Shown: positions 21,638 to 30,491 of the stretch, piece after piece
How positions within the stretch are numbered: the first letter of the stretch is position 1
Layout: each line of letters begins with the position of its first letter
NCBI GenBank assembly: GCA_029564595.1
Contig: JAKQPS010000135.1
Location: forward strand, 1 to 36,770
Origin: a bacterium
Lineage (GTDB): Bacteria; UBP15; UBA6099
Reading direction: 5' to 3'
DNA: 36,770 nt
Notes under the pieces: generated by a model
The model's database searches: none
Told to the model about the DNA's origin: nothing
The model's input: the letters and a program-made list of their open reading frames with translations, nothing else
Position numbers and translations under genes: made by a program

Positions 21638-24022
21638 ATGGACAATCTGAGCGACATCGCGAAGCTGTTCGCGCTGAATCTGCCCGCAGCGGCGGCGGCG
21701 TGGGTGGCGTCGGGGTTGCTGACGGGGAATCGACGCGGGCCTGAGCGGTTGCTTGCCGCCTGCGTCGTTTTTGTCTCCACGGTCGCTTTTACTCTGCTCC
21801 TGTTGTCTATGGCGGGCGCGATAAAGTATCCGAATGCGTTCGCGGCGCAGGTCGTGATTCTGGCGGTTGTTGTCGCGGCGGCGCGCGTCAAGTCGAAATC
21901 TTCGCGAGCGGTTTACTCCCCTGACGTTCTTTCTTATGGCGAAGCGTCGAATTCGGAGCCGGACGCGATGGCGGGCGCGGCGATGGCCGCAGTAAAAGTC
22001 ATATCCGCTGTCCTTTTCTTGATGATGTGCTCGTTTGCGCTGACCATGCCTCCGGCGCCGACGGACGCTTTTCTGGATCATCTTGTTTTTCCGGCGGAGT
22101 GGCTGCGCGCGGGCAAGATAGTTTTTGTCCAGACGCTAAGCCCGGAACAGGCGACTACGTATTATCCGGGGAACGGCGAACTGATGTATCTGTGGCTGAT
22201 GCTGCCGCTGAACGACGACCTGCTGTGCGGGCTGATGGAGTCGGCGAGCCTGCTGACGGCGTTGCTGGCGGCGTGCGTAATCGGGCTGCGGGCGGGGATG
22301 CCGCCAAAGAGCGCGGCGACGGCTGCGGCGGCGGGAGCCGCGGTCCCGATTGTCCTTGCGCAAACACTTCAATTTGGAATCGACCTTTATTTTACGGCAT
22401 TTTTTTTGACCGCAGTCGCATTTTTGATCCCGAGGTCGGACGGCGCGCGCGCGAAAGGCGACATGCTGATGGCAGGACTAGCGGCGGGGCTGGCTGTCGG
22501 CTCGAAGTATTTCGGGGCGGTGATGCTGGCGCTACTGGTTCCGTTAGTGGTTGCGCGAGCGCGCGGCGAGTCATGGAAAAAAGTTCTGTCCAGAGCGGAC
22601 GCATTTTTCGCCGCCGCCGCCGCCGCAGGCATATTCTGGTACGCGCGCAACCTTTCATTGACAGGCAGCCCGTTCTACCCGATGGGGCTGGACATATTCG
22701 GATGGAAAATATTCGAGGGGGCATTCGAGAGGGCGGCGATGTTCCGGTCATACCTGCACATACCCGCGTCGGACATGGGGGCGTTCGGGAAGATAGTGGT
22801 CGGGCGGGCGCTCGGCGGCGGGGCGGCTGCGGTTTTATTTGGAGCGGCTCTGATTGCGGGGGCGCTGAAAGCGGCTCCGGGCAGGGCGACTGCGGCGCGC
22901 GCGGCGGCGTTCGCAGCGGCAGTGGGGGCGACTGCGGCGCAGGCGCGACACCCCGGTTTTTTACCAGCGTCGGCGGCTTCGGCGCTTCCGTTGATATCGG
23001 GAGCCCTGTTTTTCTCGCTGATGTCCGCAGCGTTGAAAACCCGCCGCGCGCCGCATGTCCGATTGGTTATCGCGCTAGTCCCGGCGGTCTTTCTCCTGTT
23101 CTGGCATGTGAACCCTTACAACATCGAGAACAACGCGAGGTTTCTGGCTCCGGGCCTGATGCTTGCCGCGATAGGGATAGGGATTGCGATGTGGAAGGGG
23201 AAGTGGGAAAGGGGATGGTGGGCGGTCGCGGGCGCGTTGGCGTTGGGCAACGTAGGGGCCGCGACGCGTTTCGGCGCGTTCGCGCGGGACGCGTTTTTCG
23301 GCGGGGCCGGGATGCCGGAATGGGTCTCAAACGCGGCTCCGGCGCTTGCGCTGTTCGCTGTGGCGGCGCTCGCGGGGTCGGCGGCGTTTTTCGCCCCGGC
23401 GGGACGAAAACCCGCGCGCGCGATTGTCCCCGCGTTGGTGGCCGCCGCGGCTCTGCATTTCGCGCTCCCTTACAAATCCGGCCACATGGAAAGATTCAGA
23501 TACGATTGGTACGGCGCTCACTATCTGGCGTCAGGATGGCGGGCGCTGAATTCCATCGACTCGGCTTTGACGGTCGCGTATTCAGGCAACTGTTCGCCGT
23601 ACGGACTTTACGGGCATAAGCTGAAAAACAGAGTGATATACGCGAATGTGGACGGCAGGCAGGGCGCTGTTTTTCACCACTATGAAAAAGACCTCCGCTC
23701 GTTCCCCGGCTACAAGCCGCCCTTGGAATCGGTTTGGCTCAATCACATCTTCAGGGGATATCCCGATTTCGACGCATGGCTCGCTGTATTGATAAAGGAA
23801 GATGTGGACGTTCTTTTCCTCACGCGGGAGTTTGCGCGCGGGAGAGTGGAAACGCCGGTGGAAGCATATTGGGCGGCGGAAAATCCGGACTTGTTTCATC
23901 CCTATTTCATTCAGGGAGACACATTCATATTCGTAATCAACAAATCAAGGTTCAAACCGGATTCCCCTGAGCCGTTCGAACAAGAAACAGAAACGCCGGA
24001 CGCCTCCGAGACTGCCGAATAA
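21638..24022 (+). CDS. GT-C superfamily membrane glycosyltransferase-like protein
   Basis: A 794-residue polytopic membrane protein with 12 or more hydrophobic helices and a soluble C-terminal domain of about 170 residues. After the first helices, PAPTDAFLDHLVFPAEWLRAGKIVF near 140-165 matches the first external loop of GT-C enzymes (ArnT/PMT/ALG9-like), where an Asp followed by a D/Y-H pair lies in the active site. A second conserved feature is the YYPGNGELMYLW stretch. GT-C enzymes transfer a sugar from a polyprenyl-phosphate donor on the periplasmic side. The nearby DPM1-like GT2 (26995) could make that donor. The stop is at 24022; no downstream gene is coupled. Specific acceptor unknown. 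Confidence 0.75.
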   Translation: MDNLSDIAKLFALNLPAAAAAWVASGLLTGNRRGPERLLAACVVFVSTVAFTLLLLSMAGAIKYPNAFAAQVVILAVVVAAARVKSKSSRAVYSPDVLSYGEASNSEPDAMAGAAMAAVKVISAVLFLMMCSFALTMPPAPTDAFLDHLVFPAEWLRAGKIVFVQTLSPEQATTYYPGNGELMYLWLMLPLNDDLLCGLMESASLLTALLAACVIGLRAGMPPKSAATAAAAGAAVPIVLAQTLQFGIDLYFTAFFLTAVAFLIPRSDGARAKGDMLMAGLAAGLAVGSKYFGAVMLALLVPLVVARARGESWKKVLSRADAFFAAAAAAGIFWYARNLSLTGSPFYPMGLDIFGWKIFEGAFERAAMFRSYLHIPASDMGAFGKIVVGRALGGGAAAVLFGAALIAGALKAAPGRATAARAAAFAAAVGATAAQARHPGFLPASAASALPLISGALFFSLMSAALKTRRAPHVRLVIALVPAVFLLFWHVNPYNIENNARFLAPGLMLAAIGIGIAMWKGKWERGWWAVAGALALGNVGAATRFGAFARDAFFGGAGMPEWVSNAAPALALFAVAALAGSAAFFAPAGRKPARAIVPALVAAAALHFALPYKSGHMERFRYDWYGAHYLASGWRALNSIDSALTVAYSGNCSPYGLYGHKLKNRVIYANVDGRQGAVFHHYEKDLRSFPGYKPPLESVWLNHIFRGYPDFDAWLAVLIKEDVDVLFLTREFARGRVETPVEAYWAAENPDLFHPYFIQGDTFIFVINKSRFKPDSPEPFEQETETPDASETAE

Positions 24023-24107
24023 GAAACAGATACGACAAAATAAAAAGAGCCTCCCCACGCCAGCAACGCTTCGCGTTTATGTTGTTGTATTCGCGAAGTG
24101 GCAAAAA

Positions 24108-24145
24108 GCGGGTACAGGCATCGCTGGGACGCGCGGCTAGTCCCC
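24108..24145 (-). repeat. GGGGACTGGCC dispersed repeat, copy 2
   Basis: Reverse complement reads GGGGACTAGCCGCGCG...CAGCGATGCCTGTACCC, matching 11641-11680 with a 2-bp deletion and a few substitutions. Confidence 0.65.
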
Positions 24146-24207
24146 GATATTCGCTTGGAGCGCTCCCACAAAGGTGATGAGGGTGTCGACCGTATTTATA
24201 TTGTTAT

Positions 24208-24270
24208 GTAGGGCGCAGTTTCCGCGCCTGATAAAGGAGGCAATTTGGGGCGGGGAAACCCCGCCCCTAC
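24208..24270. repeat. GTAGGGGCG-type REPIN
   Basis: GTAGGGCGCAG...GCGCC and GGGGCGGGG/CCCCGCCCCTAC form two hairpins in inverted orientation, with GTAG and CTAC at the ends, 63 bp in all. Same class as 17054-17111. Confidence 0.8.
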
Positions 24271-24340
24271 CGCAAAAAAGCGCCTTGTGGATATGCAAGG
24301 CGTGGTGTTGTGACAGTTCTTAGTTGGGTTTGAAAATGAC

Positions 24341-24366
24341 ACACCCACAACTGGGTTGTGGGTGGC
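24341..24366 (+). repeat. CACCCACAACTGGGTTGTGGGTGG hairpin
   Basis: A near-perfect palindrome, CCCACAAC/GTTGTGGG, matching the reverse complement of the core of 11753-11803. Confidence 0.7.
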
Positions 24367-24501
24367 GTGGAAATGGCAAATGGGGAGTTCGTGTTTAATA
24401 TTCCTTTAATATATAATAAAATCCAATAAAGTGTGCGAGCGGGCCTGTGTCCGGCGGGGAATGGAAGGCGGGGGGAGCCGGGCGGGCGGAATGGATTGTC
24501 G

Positions 24502-25824
24502 ATGACGAGGCCGTGGGTGTCGGCGTTGTTTGACGCCGCGCTTGTAAATGTCTGCATAGTGGCGGTGTTCGCCGCGAGGTTTCTGGGCGATGTGCCGGAG
24601 CGCAATATTGTGGCGTACCGGCAGACGTGGTTCTATATTACCGCGATTTTCGTGGCGGTGTTTTATCTGCAGGGGCTGTACGACAACGACGAGAGCGACG
24701 ACGCGATATCGATATTTTTCAAGGCGATGTCCGGGGTGGCGCTGGCGACGGTGTGCGTGATGGCGCTGACGTTTCTGAGCCGGGCGTTCGCGTTTCCCCG
24801 GACGGTTATCATGATGTCGGCGTTCGTGCAGTTGGTGGCGGTGTCCGTGGTTCATATCCGGACGCACCGGGCGCATCTGAGGACGCTGCCCGCGAGGAAA
24901 ACGGTGGTGTTCGGGGGGGACGCGAAGAGGGAGCATATAGAGGGGTGTGTGGTTGGGTCTCGGTGGGGCAGGTTTGTTTTGTGGGAAGGGGAGGCGGCGA
25001 GGAGCGAGGGGGATGTGAGGGCGGCGCTGGGGGCGGGGGCGGACTGCGCGATTGTGTCTGACGACGCGCCGCGCGCGCGGGATTTCGCGTTCGAGCTTGC
25101 GTTGTCGTTTCCGCGCGCGGTCATATATCTGGTTCCGGATGTGGCGGACATAGCGGCTGGGGCGAGGCATCATATTGTGATAGGGGATGTGCCGTTGACG
25201 TCGCCGTCTAGGCCGTCGGTGTCCGGGAGGTTTTCGCTGATAAAGAGGGCGATGGACGCGGTGGTTGCAGGGGTGGCGCTTGTGGCGCTGGCTCCGGTGA
25301 TGGCGGTGGCGGCGGCGGCAGTGATTGCGACGTCGCGAGGCCCTGTGTTTTACAGTCAGGAGCGGGTTGGGCGCGGGGGCCGGATGTTCAGGATATTGAA
25401 GTTCAGGACGATGGCGGTGGGCGCGGAAGAGGAGACGGGGCCGGCGTTGTGCGGCGAGGATGATCCGAGGGTGACGCGGGCGGGGCGGGTTCTGAGGAAT
25501 TTAAAAATAGACGAGTTGCCGCAGTTGATAAATGTGCTGAAGGGAGAAATGAGCGTGGTGGGGCCGAGGCCGGAGAGGCCGGAGTTCGTGGCGGAGTTCG
25601 AGGCCGGGCTTCCGGCGTACGCGAACAGGAAACTGGCTCTGCCGGGGATGACCGGGTTGGCGCAGGTGTATGGCCGCTATGAGACGGACGCGGCGATGAA
25701 GCTGAAATATGACTTGATATATATTTACAATTACAGTCCCGGGCTGGACGTGAAAATTATGTACAGGACGGCGCAGCACATATTGAGGGAAAACGCGGGG
25801 CGCGGGAGGCGGGCGTCTCGCTGA
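24502..25824 (+). CDS. Polyprenyl-phosphate sugar-1-phosphate transferase (WbaP/WcaJ type)
   Basis: A 440-residue initiating enzyme of glycan assembly that moves a sugar-1-phosphate from a nucleotide sugar to undecaprenyl phosphate. The N-terminal half has about four membrane helices and a degenerate nucleotide-binding-like domain. The catalytic domain begins at SLIKRAMDAVVAGVALVALAP and shows GPVFYSQERVGRGGRMFRILKFRTM, LRNLKIDELPQLINVLKGEMSVVGPRPE and LPGMTGLAQV, all diagnostic of the bacterial sugar transferase family. The ATG at 24502 is preferred because a longer frame to 24433 lacks hydrophobic or conserved content; the ribosome site is weak. It heads a long rightward run of coupled genes. 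Confidence 0.9.
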   Translation: MTRPWVSALFDAALVNVCIVAVFAARFLGDVPERNIVAYRQTWFYITAIFVAVFYLQGLYDNDESDDAISIFFKAMSGVALATVCVMALTFLSRAFAFPRTVIMMSAFVQLVAVSVVHIRTHRAHLRTLPARKTVVFGGDAKREHIEGCVVGSRWGRFVLWEGEAARSEGDVRAALGAGADCAIVSDDAPRARDFAFELALSFPRAVIYLVPDVADIAAGARHHIVIGDVPLTSPSRPSVSGRFSLIKRAMDAVVAGVALVALAPVMAVAAAAVIATSRGPVFYSQERVGRGGRMFRILKFRTMAVGAEEETGPALCGEDDPRVTRAGRVLRNLKIDELPQLINVLKGEMSVVGPRPERPEFVAEFEAGLPAYANRKLALPGMTGLAQVYGRYETDAAMKLKYDLIYIYNYSPGLDVKIMYRTAQHILRENAGRGRRASR

Positions 25825-25849
25825 CGCGTCGCGCGGAAGGGTGTCTGAC

Positions 25850-26998
25850 ATGAGGATTGTTATTGCGTCCAACCCGTTCAAGGGAAGCATGAGCGGGATA
25901 GAGGTTGCGGACAGGATAGCGGCGGGGATGAAGGCCGGGTTCGGCGGGCGGATGTCCGCGGACAAGGTTCCGATCGCCGACGGCGGGGACGGGACGCTGG
26001 ACGCGGTGGCGGCGAGCGTGAGGGCGAGGGAGGTTCGGATGAAGGCTCCGGACGCTCTGGGGCGGTCGCGGGCGACGCGGTATCTGCTCATCGACGGCGG
26101 GGCGACGGCGGTTGTGGAGATGGCGCTTGTGAGCGGGCTGGCGATGATTGAGGCGTCGGAGAGGAATCCTGAAGCGGCGTCGACGCGGGGGATGGGGGCG
26201 TTGATAGCGGACGCGCTGGAGCGTGGCGCGAGACGGGTGATAGTGGGGATAGGGGGAAGCGCGACTAACGACGGCGGGGTTGGGATGGCGGCGGCGCTGG
26301 GATACAGGTTTATCGGGGCGGACGGCCGGGAGGTTGAGCCTCGCGGCGGGACGCTGAAAGACATAAAGAAAATCGACGCGGCCGGAGCTAACGTAAGGCT
26401 GCGGGGCGCCGAGATACTGGTGGCGTGCGACGTGACGAACCCGCTGGTCGGGCCGAAGGGGGCGAGCGTGGTGTACGGTCCGCAGAAGGGCGCGGACGCG
26501 GCGATGGTGAAACGGCTGGACGCGGGACTGAAAAGCTACGCGGGGGTTGTCGAGAGGCATTTCAAGAGGGAGTTCCGAAACGAGCCGGGAGCGGGAGCGG
26601 CGGGCGGCGCGGGGTTCGGCCTGATGGCGTTCGCCGGCGCGCGGTTGGTCTCCGGCATCGATTTGATGATTGACATTACAGGGCTGGACAAAAGGGCGGC
26701 CGCGGCTGACATGATGGTGACGGGAGAGGGGCGGATGGATTCGCAGTCCGCGCAGGGGAAGGCTCCGTTCGGGGCGCTGAAGCTGGCGAAGAAATATGGG
26801 ATTCCGGCGATAGCGTTCTGCGGCGGAGTGGAGGAGGAGGAATCACTGTACGAGGCGGGTTTCGCGGCGGTGTTCCCGATAGTGGACAAGCCGATGTCGC
26901 TGGAGGCGGCGATGAGGGACGGAGGGGAGTTGCTGGAGAGGGCGGCGAAGCGCGCGGGGCGGCTGTTGCGCGCGGGCGTCAGGATGGGCGCAAAATGA
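25850..26998 (+). CDS. Glycerate kinase (GarK/GlxK family)
   Basis: A 382-residue glycerate 2- or 3-kinase of the bacterial type, phosphorylating glycerate with ATP. Family motifs are IVIASNPFKGSMSGIEVA at the N-terminus, PIADGGDGTLDA near 42-53, IVGIGGSATNDGGVGMAAALGY near 135-156 and TGEGRMDSQSAQGKAPFG near 290-307. ATG at 25850 has GGAAGG 9 nt upstream; an in-frame GTG at 25841 is an alternative. It sits between a sugar-phosphate transferase and a polyprenol-phosphate glycosyltransferase and overlaps the latter by 4 bp (ATGA). A role in making a glycerate decoration or nucleotide-glycerate for the glycan is a possibility raised only by context. Confidence 0.9.
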   Translation: MRIVIASNPFKGSMSGIEVADRIAAGMKAGFGGRMSADKVPIADGGDGTLDAVAASVRAREVRMKAPDALGRSRATRYLLIDGGATAVVEMALVSGLAMIEASERNPEAASTRGMGALIADALERGARRVIVGIGGSATNDGGVGMAAALGYRFIGADGREVEPRGGTLKDIKKIDAAGANVRLRGAEILVACDVTNPLVGPKGASVVYGPQKGADAAMVKRLDAGLKSYAGVVERHFKREFRNEPGAGAAGGAGFGLMAFAGARLVSGIDLMIDITGLDKRAAAADMMVTGEGRMDSQSAQGKAPFGALKLAKKYGIPAIAFCGGVEEEESLYEAGFAAVFPIVDKPMSLEAAMRDGGELLERAAKRAGRLLRAGVRMGAK

Positions 26999-27741
26999 AA
27001 AGACGCGCGGTGGCGATACTGCCGACGTACAACGAGCGGGAGAATATCGTGTCCGCGATAGAAGGCGTGTTGGCGAGGCCGGGCGGGTTCGACGCGATGG
27101 TGGTGGACGACATGTCGCCGGACGGGACGGCGGGGCTTGTGAGGGAGAGGTTCGGAGCGGAGCCGAGGGTGTTGCTGATCGAGCGTGGCGGGCCGAGGGG
27201 GAGAGGATACGCGGGTGTGGAAGGGTTCCGGCGGGCGCTGGCGCTGGGATACGAATATATATTTGAGATGGACGCGGACGGGTCGCATGATCCGGCGGCG
27301 CTGGACGGGTTGCTGGCGGCGCTGGGGCGGGCGGACGCGGCGGTGGCGTCAAGGCTGATCCCCGGAGGCGGGGAGCGGGGCCGGGGCACGGCGCGCAGGT
27401 GGATAACGCTCGCGGCAAACGTGTACCTGAGGGTGGCGCTGGGGCTGAAAACGAGGGACTGCACGACGGGGTTCCGGGGGTTCCGGCGGGAGGCGCTTGA
27501 GGCGGTTCCGTGGGAGAAGATGAGGGCGGCGGGGCCGGCGGTGGTGCAGGAAGTGTTGTTCGCCGTCGAGTCGCGCGGGTTCGCCGTCGAGGAGGTCCCG
27601 TTCATGTTCGAGGAGCGCCGGGCGGGCAAGTCTAAACTTAACTGGAAACTTCTGGTCGCCGGGTTTGCGGCGGCTCCGGGGATAAGGCGCAGGCTCGCTC
27701 CCTCGGAAGACGAAATTAAAAAGAAAGAATCGGCGCGATGA
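26995..27741 (+). CDS. Polyprenol-phosphate mannosyl/glucosyl transferase (DPM1-like GT2)
   Basis: A 248-residue GT-A enzyme without transmembrane anchors. Motifs are AILPTYNERENIVSAIEGVL, MVVDDMSPDGTAGLV, the DxD-containing IFEMDADGSHDP and ASRLIPGG, then DCTTGFRGFRREAL and VEEVPFMFEERRAGKSKLNW. This series is characteristic of dolichol- and polyprenol-phosphate mannose synthases. Its product would be a polyprenyl-phosphate sugar usable by GT-C enzymes such as the one at 21638. The gene overlaps glycerate kinase and the LptC-like gene by 4 bp at each side, indicating coupled translation. Confidence 0.92.
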   Translation: MKRRAVAILPTYNERENIVSAIEGVLARPGGFDAMVVDDMSPDGTAGLVRERFGAEPRVLLIERGGPRGRGYAGVEGFRRALALGYEYIFEMDADGSHDPAALDGLLAALGRADAAVASRLIPGGGERGRGTARRWITLAANVYLRVALGLKTRDCTTGFRGFRREALEAVPWEKMRAAGPAVVQEVLFAVESRGFAVEEVPFMFEERRAGKSKLNWKLLVAGFAAAPGIRRRLAPSEDEIKKKESAR

Positions 27742-28340
27742 GAGAATTATTGACGAAAATAATATACGCGGCGGCGCTGCCGGTTTTGCTGGCGGCGATG
27801 GCGTTCGCGGTGTACAGGTTCGTGATAGCGCCGAAGCCGGGCGCTGAGCCGCCGCCGATTGAGAGCGCGCAGGAAATCGGCGAGCCGGAGAATCCGGCCC
27901 TGCCCGGAATAGAGGCGGAGAACCCGAAGATAAAGCACTTCGTGGACGGCAAGGTGAAATGGACGATGGGGGCCGAATCGATATCGAGCGAAGACCTCTC
28001 CGGGCAGACGGTGTTCTCGAAATCGAGCGGGGTGTTCGTGAGGGAGGAAGGATTTGAGTTGGTGTTTGCCGCGCCGCTTACGATATATGACCGGGCGGAG
28101 AAGACTGTGAGGGTCGAGGGAGGGGTGAGCGGGACGCTGAAGCCGGAAGGGCACGAGATGAGCGCGCGGCAGATGGAATGGAAGGAAAGCTCGGACGAGT
28201 TGTCTGCGGCGGACGCGGTGGTGAAGGTGGACGGCGGGAGCATCCGGGGGGACGAGATGAGGCTCAAGCGGGAAGGCAGGCGGGTGGCGATGGAAGGCAA
28301 CGTAGTGATTGAACTGGAGCTGAACAGGGAAAAAAGATGA
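27738..28340 (+). CDS. lptC: LptC-like LPS-export periplasmic protein
   Basis: A 200-residue protein with one N-terminal membrane anchor (KIIYAAALPVLLAAMAFAVYRFVI) and a beta-strand-rich periplasmic part. It follows the LptC/OstA beta-jellyroll pattern: KWTMGAESISSEDLSGQTVF, LVFAAPLTIYDRAEKTVRVEGGVSG, SARQMEWKESSDELSAADAVVKVDGGSIRGDEMRLKREGRRVAMEGNV. LptC links the inner-membrane LptBFG complex to LptA. No lptA or lptB follows, unlike the common arrangement, so lipopolysaccharide-export partners must be elsewhere. ATGA overlaps at both ends with neighbours. Sequence identity is low in this family, so moderate confidence. Confidence 0.75.
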   Translation: MRELLTKIIYAAALPVLLAAMAFAVYRFVIAPKPGAEPPPIESAQEIGEPENPALPGIEAENPKIKHFVDGKVKWTMGAESISSEDLSGQTVFSKSSGVFVREEGFELVFAAPLTIYDRAEKTVRVEGGVSGTLKPEGHEMSARQMEWKESSDELSAADAVVKVDGGSIRGDEMRLKREGRRVAMEGNVVIELELNREKR

Positions 28341-29188
28341 AAGTCGAGCGCAGATGCGACAACCATCCGGACCGCGAGGCAAGCTCGTTTTGCGTCGGGT
28401 GCGGGAAGGCGATATGCCCTGAATGCGAGAGGCCGCAGGCAGGCCGGCCGTACTGCGCGCCGTGCGCGAAAGCGCGCAAAAAGGAAAAGAGGAAAGCGAA
28501 TTCGCAGAGGCGGGCGGAGGGAATAGGAAGCGGGATTGCGGGGGCGGCGCGCGCGGCGGCGGAAGGGGCCAAGCATGGAGCGCCGGAAAAGTTTCCGAAA
28601 GAGGCTCTGCGGGCGGCGGCGTTCGCTGTGGACGCGGCGGCGATTGTTCTGATATCGATTCCATTGACGCTGATTTTCAGGGCGGCGTCCATGCAATGGA
28701 TGTCGGACATCGGCGGGATGGGATACCCGGTGAGCGTGTACCTGTCGGTATTGACGGTGTCGTCGTTGTATTTCATATTGTGGCACTGGCGGGGCGGGGC
28801 GACGCCGGGGAAGGCGCTGCTGGGGTTGAAGGTGAAGGCGGCGGCGGGGGGCGGCCCGGTAAGCGCGGCGGCTTCCGTGTGGCGCTGGATCGGGATGTTG
28901 GCGGCCATCATCTGGGCGGCGGCGGGCGCGGCTATCATGTGGCGCATTATTCTCTGGGGGAAGTACCTGACCAAGGGGCTGTCTATGCCGCAGGCGGTGG
29001 TGGTGTTCGTGTTCGGGGCGGCGGTCATGGCGGCGCTTTCCTCAGGGCTTTTGATAACGCTAGTCGGCAAACACAAAAGAGGATTTCACGACCTGCTCGG
29101 CGGAACTGTCGTCGAGAGGGAGATAAAAAAGAACAGGAGACGGGAAAGTGAGAGTCAAACCGGAGAAGTACCCGTTCGCGGGGATTAA
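28337..29188 (+). CDS. RDD-family membrane protein with N-terminal B-box-like zinc finger
   Basis: A 283-residue protein in two parts. Residues 1-45 carry a zinc-binding cluster: C7-x2-H10, C19-x2-C22, C27-x2-C30 and C40-x2-C43, in the spacing of bacterial B-box-type fingers. After a basic linker, residues about 95-265 are an RDD domain with three to four helices: ALRAAAFAVDAAAIVLISIP, GGATPGKALLGLKVKAAAGG and HKRGFHDLLGGTVV. RDD proteins are poorly understood and some are linked to ion transport. The start overlaps the lptC stop by 4 bp and the end overlaps lysA by 41 bp. The finger suggests a protein- or nucleic-acid-binding cytosolic head. Confidence 0.88.
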   Translation: MKVERRCDNHPDREASSFCVGCGKAICPECERPQAGRPYCAPCAKARKKEKRKANSQRRAEGIGSGIAGAARAAAEGAKHGAPEKFPKEALRAAAFAVDAAAIVLISIPLTLIFRAASMQWMSDIGGMGYPVSVYLSVLTVSSLYFILWHWRGGATPGKALLGLKVKAAAGGGPVSAAASVWRWIGMLAAIIWAAAGAAIMWRIILWGKYLTKGLSMPQAVVVFVFGAAVMAALSSGLLITLVGKHKRGFHDLLGGTVVEREIKKNRRRESESQTGEVPVRGD

Positions 29189-30491
29189 GAGCGGAAGGCT
29201 GACATTCGGAGGAGCGGACGTCGCGGCGATGGCGAAGAAGTTCGGCACGCCGCTTTATCTGTTCGACGAGGATGGATTCAGGTCGCGGTGTAAAAGTTTC
29301 AAGACGGCGTTCGAGGGCGCGTACGGAGACGTGTTGGCGCTGTTCGCCAGCAAGTCGCTGACGACGCTAGCGGCGCTTGCGATAGCGAGCGACGAAGGGC
29401 TGGGGCTGGACGTGGCGAGCATGGGCGAGCTGGCCGGGGCAGAGCGCGTCGGAGCCGACATGTCGAAGGTGGTTCTGCACGGCAGTTTCAAAAAAGAAGA
29501 AGAGCTTGAGAGGGCGATCAAGGCCGGCGTAGGGAGGATAGTTCTGGACTCGGCGCTGGAGGCGGACGCGGCGGACAGGGCGGCGCGGCGGCTGGGAGCC
29601 AAGGCGAAGGTCATGCTGCGAGTGACGCCGGGCATTGAGGCGCACGTGCACGAGATGGTGCAGGTGGGCAAGCTGGACAGCAAATTCGGGGTTCCGCTCG
29701 AAGGCGGGGCGGCGAAGACGCTAATCGGCCACATCATCAAGAAGCGCAACCTCGATTTTACTGGGATACACTATCACATCGGCTCGCAGATACTTGAGAC
29801 GGAGCCGTTCCGGGCGGCGGTGGCGCGCGCGGCGGAATTCATGTCCGAGCTCAAGAGAGAATACGGCCTGACGCTGCGCGACCTGAACATCGGCGGCGGG
29901 TATCCGGTGAGGTACGACAGCGCGCAGGCGATGGTGAGCGAGGCGAAGTTCGCGGCGGCGGTGTGCGGCGCGCTCAAGAAAGAGTTGCGGGAACGCAAAC
30001 TTGACGCTCCGAGGCTGATGCTGGAGCCGGGTCGGGGAATCGCCGGCCCGTCCGGTATGACCGTCTACACGATAGGCCCGGTAAAGAGCATTCCCGGCGT
30101 GCGCAACTATATCAACGTGGACGGCGGGCTGTCGGACAACCCGCGCCCGGCTCTTTACGGCTCGGTGTACGAGGCGGTTGTCGCCGAAAGGCCGCTTGAC
30201 CGCAAGGGCGTGAAAAAGTACAGAGTGAGCGGAAGGCACTGCGAGACGGACACGCTGATAAGCGAGATAGAGCTGCCGGACCCGAAGCCGGGGGAGACGC
30301 TTGCGGTATTTTCCACAGGGGCGTACAACCATTCGATGTCCGGCAACTACAACAAGTTCCCGAGGCCGGCGACGGTGTTGTTGAGGGGAGGAAAGCCTGA
30401 AGTGGCGGTGAGGCGCGAGACGGAGGAAGACCTGTACGCCTGCGACACGCCGCCGGCAAGGCTGATGAAGAAATGCGGAAAGAAGAAATAA
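29148..30491 (+). CDS. lysA: Diaminopimelate decarboxylase
   Basis: A 447-residue PLP enzyme that decarboxylates meso-diaminopimelate to lysine, with an alanine-racemase-like barrel. The PLP lysine is K69 in LALFASKSLTTLAAL. Further motifs are IHYHIGSQI, LNIGGGYPV, the phosphate-binding LMLEPGRGIAGPS, the active-site cysteine in GRHCETDTL and GAYNHSMSGNYNKFPRPATVL near the C-terminus. The usual YA(V/I)KAN is FASKS here, a divergence seen in the wider decarboxylase group, so carboxynorspermidine or other decarboxylases are conceivable but less likely. GTG at 29148 is preceded by AGGAG. It overlaps the RDD gene by 41 bp and the next gene by 19 bp. Confidence 0.92.
   Translation: MRVKPEKYPFAGIKSGRLTFGGADVAAMAKKFGTPLYLFDEDGFRSRCKSFKTAFEGAYGDVLALFASKSLTTLAALAIASDEGLGLDVASMGELAGAERVGADMSKVVLHGSFKKEEELERAIKAGVGRIVLDSALEADAADRAARRLGAKAKVMLRVTPGIEAHVHEMVQVGKLDSKFGVPLEGGAAKTLIGHIIKKRNLDFTGIHYHIGSQILETEPFRAAVARAAEFMSELKREYGLTLRDLNIGGGYPVRYDSAQAMVSEAKFAAAVCGALKKELRERKLDAPRLMLEPGRGIAGPSGMTVYTIGPVKSIPGVRNYINVDGGLSDNPRPALYGSVYEAVVAERPLDRKGVKKYRVSGRHCETDTLISEIELPDPKPGETLAVFSTGAYNHSMSGNYNKFPRPATVLLRGGKPEVAVRRETEEDLYACDTPPARLMKKCGKKK

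Larger units (their letters stand above)
24023..24501. other. Non-coding, repeat-rich gap
   Basis: I see no gene in this 479-bp gap. It carries the reverse copy of the GGGGACTGGCC repeat (24108-24145), a two-hairpin GTAGGGGCG REPIN (24208-24270), a CACCCACAACTGGGTTGTGGGTGG hairpin (24341-24366) and an AT-rich stretch near 24400-24430 that could hold the promoter of the following operon. Confidence 0.65.

Noticed and set aside
25501-26560. Long minus-strand frames opposite the sugar transferase and glycerate kinase
   Set aside because: Arg/Pro-rich translations with no motif or start signal; shadows of the plus-strand genes.
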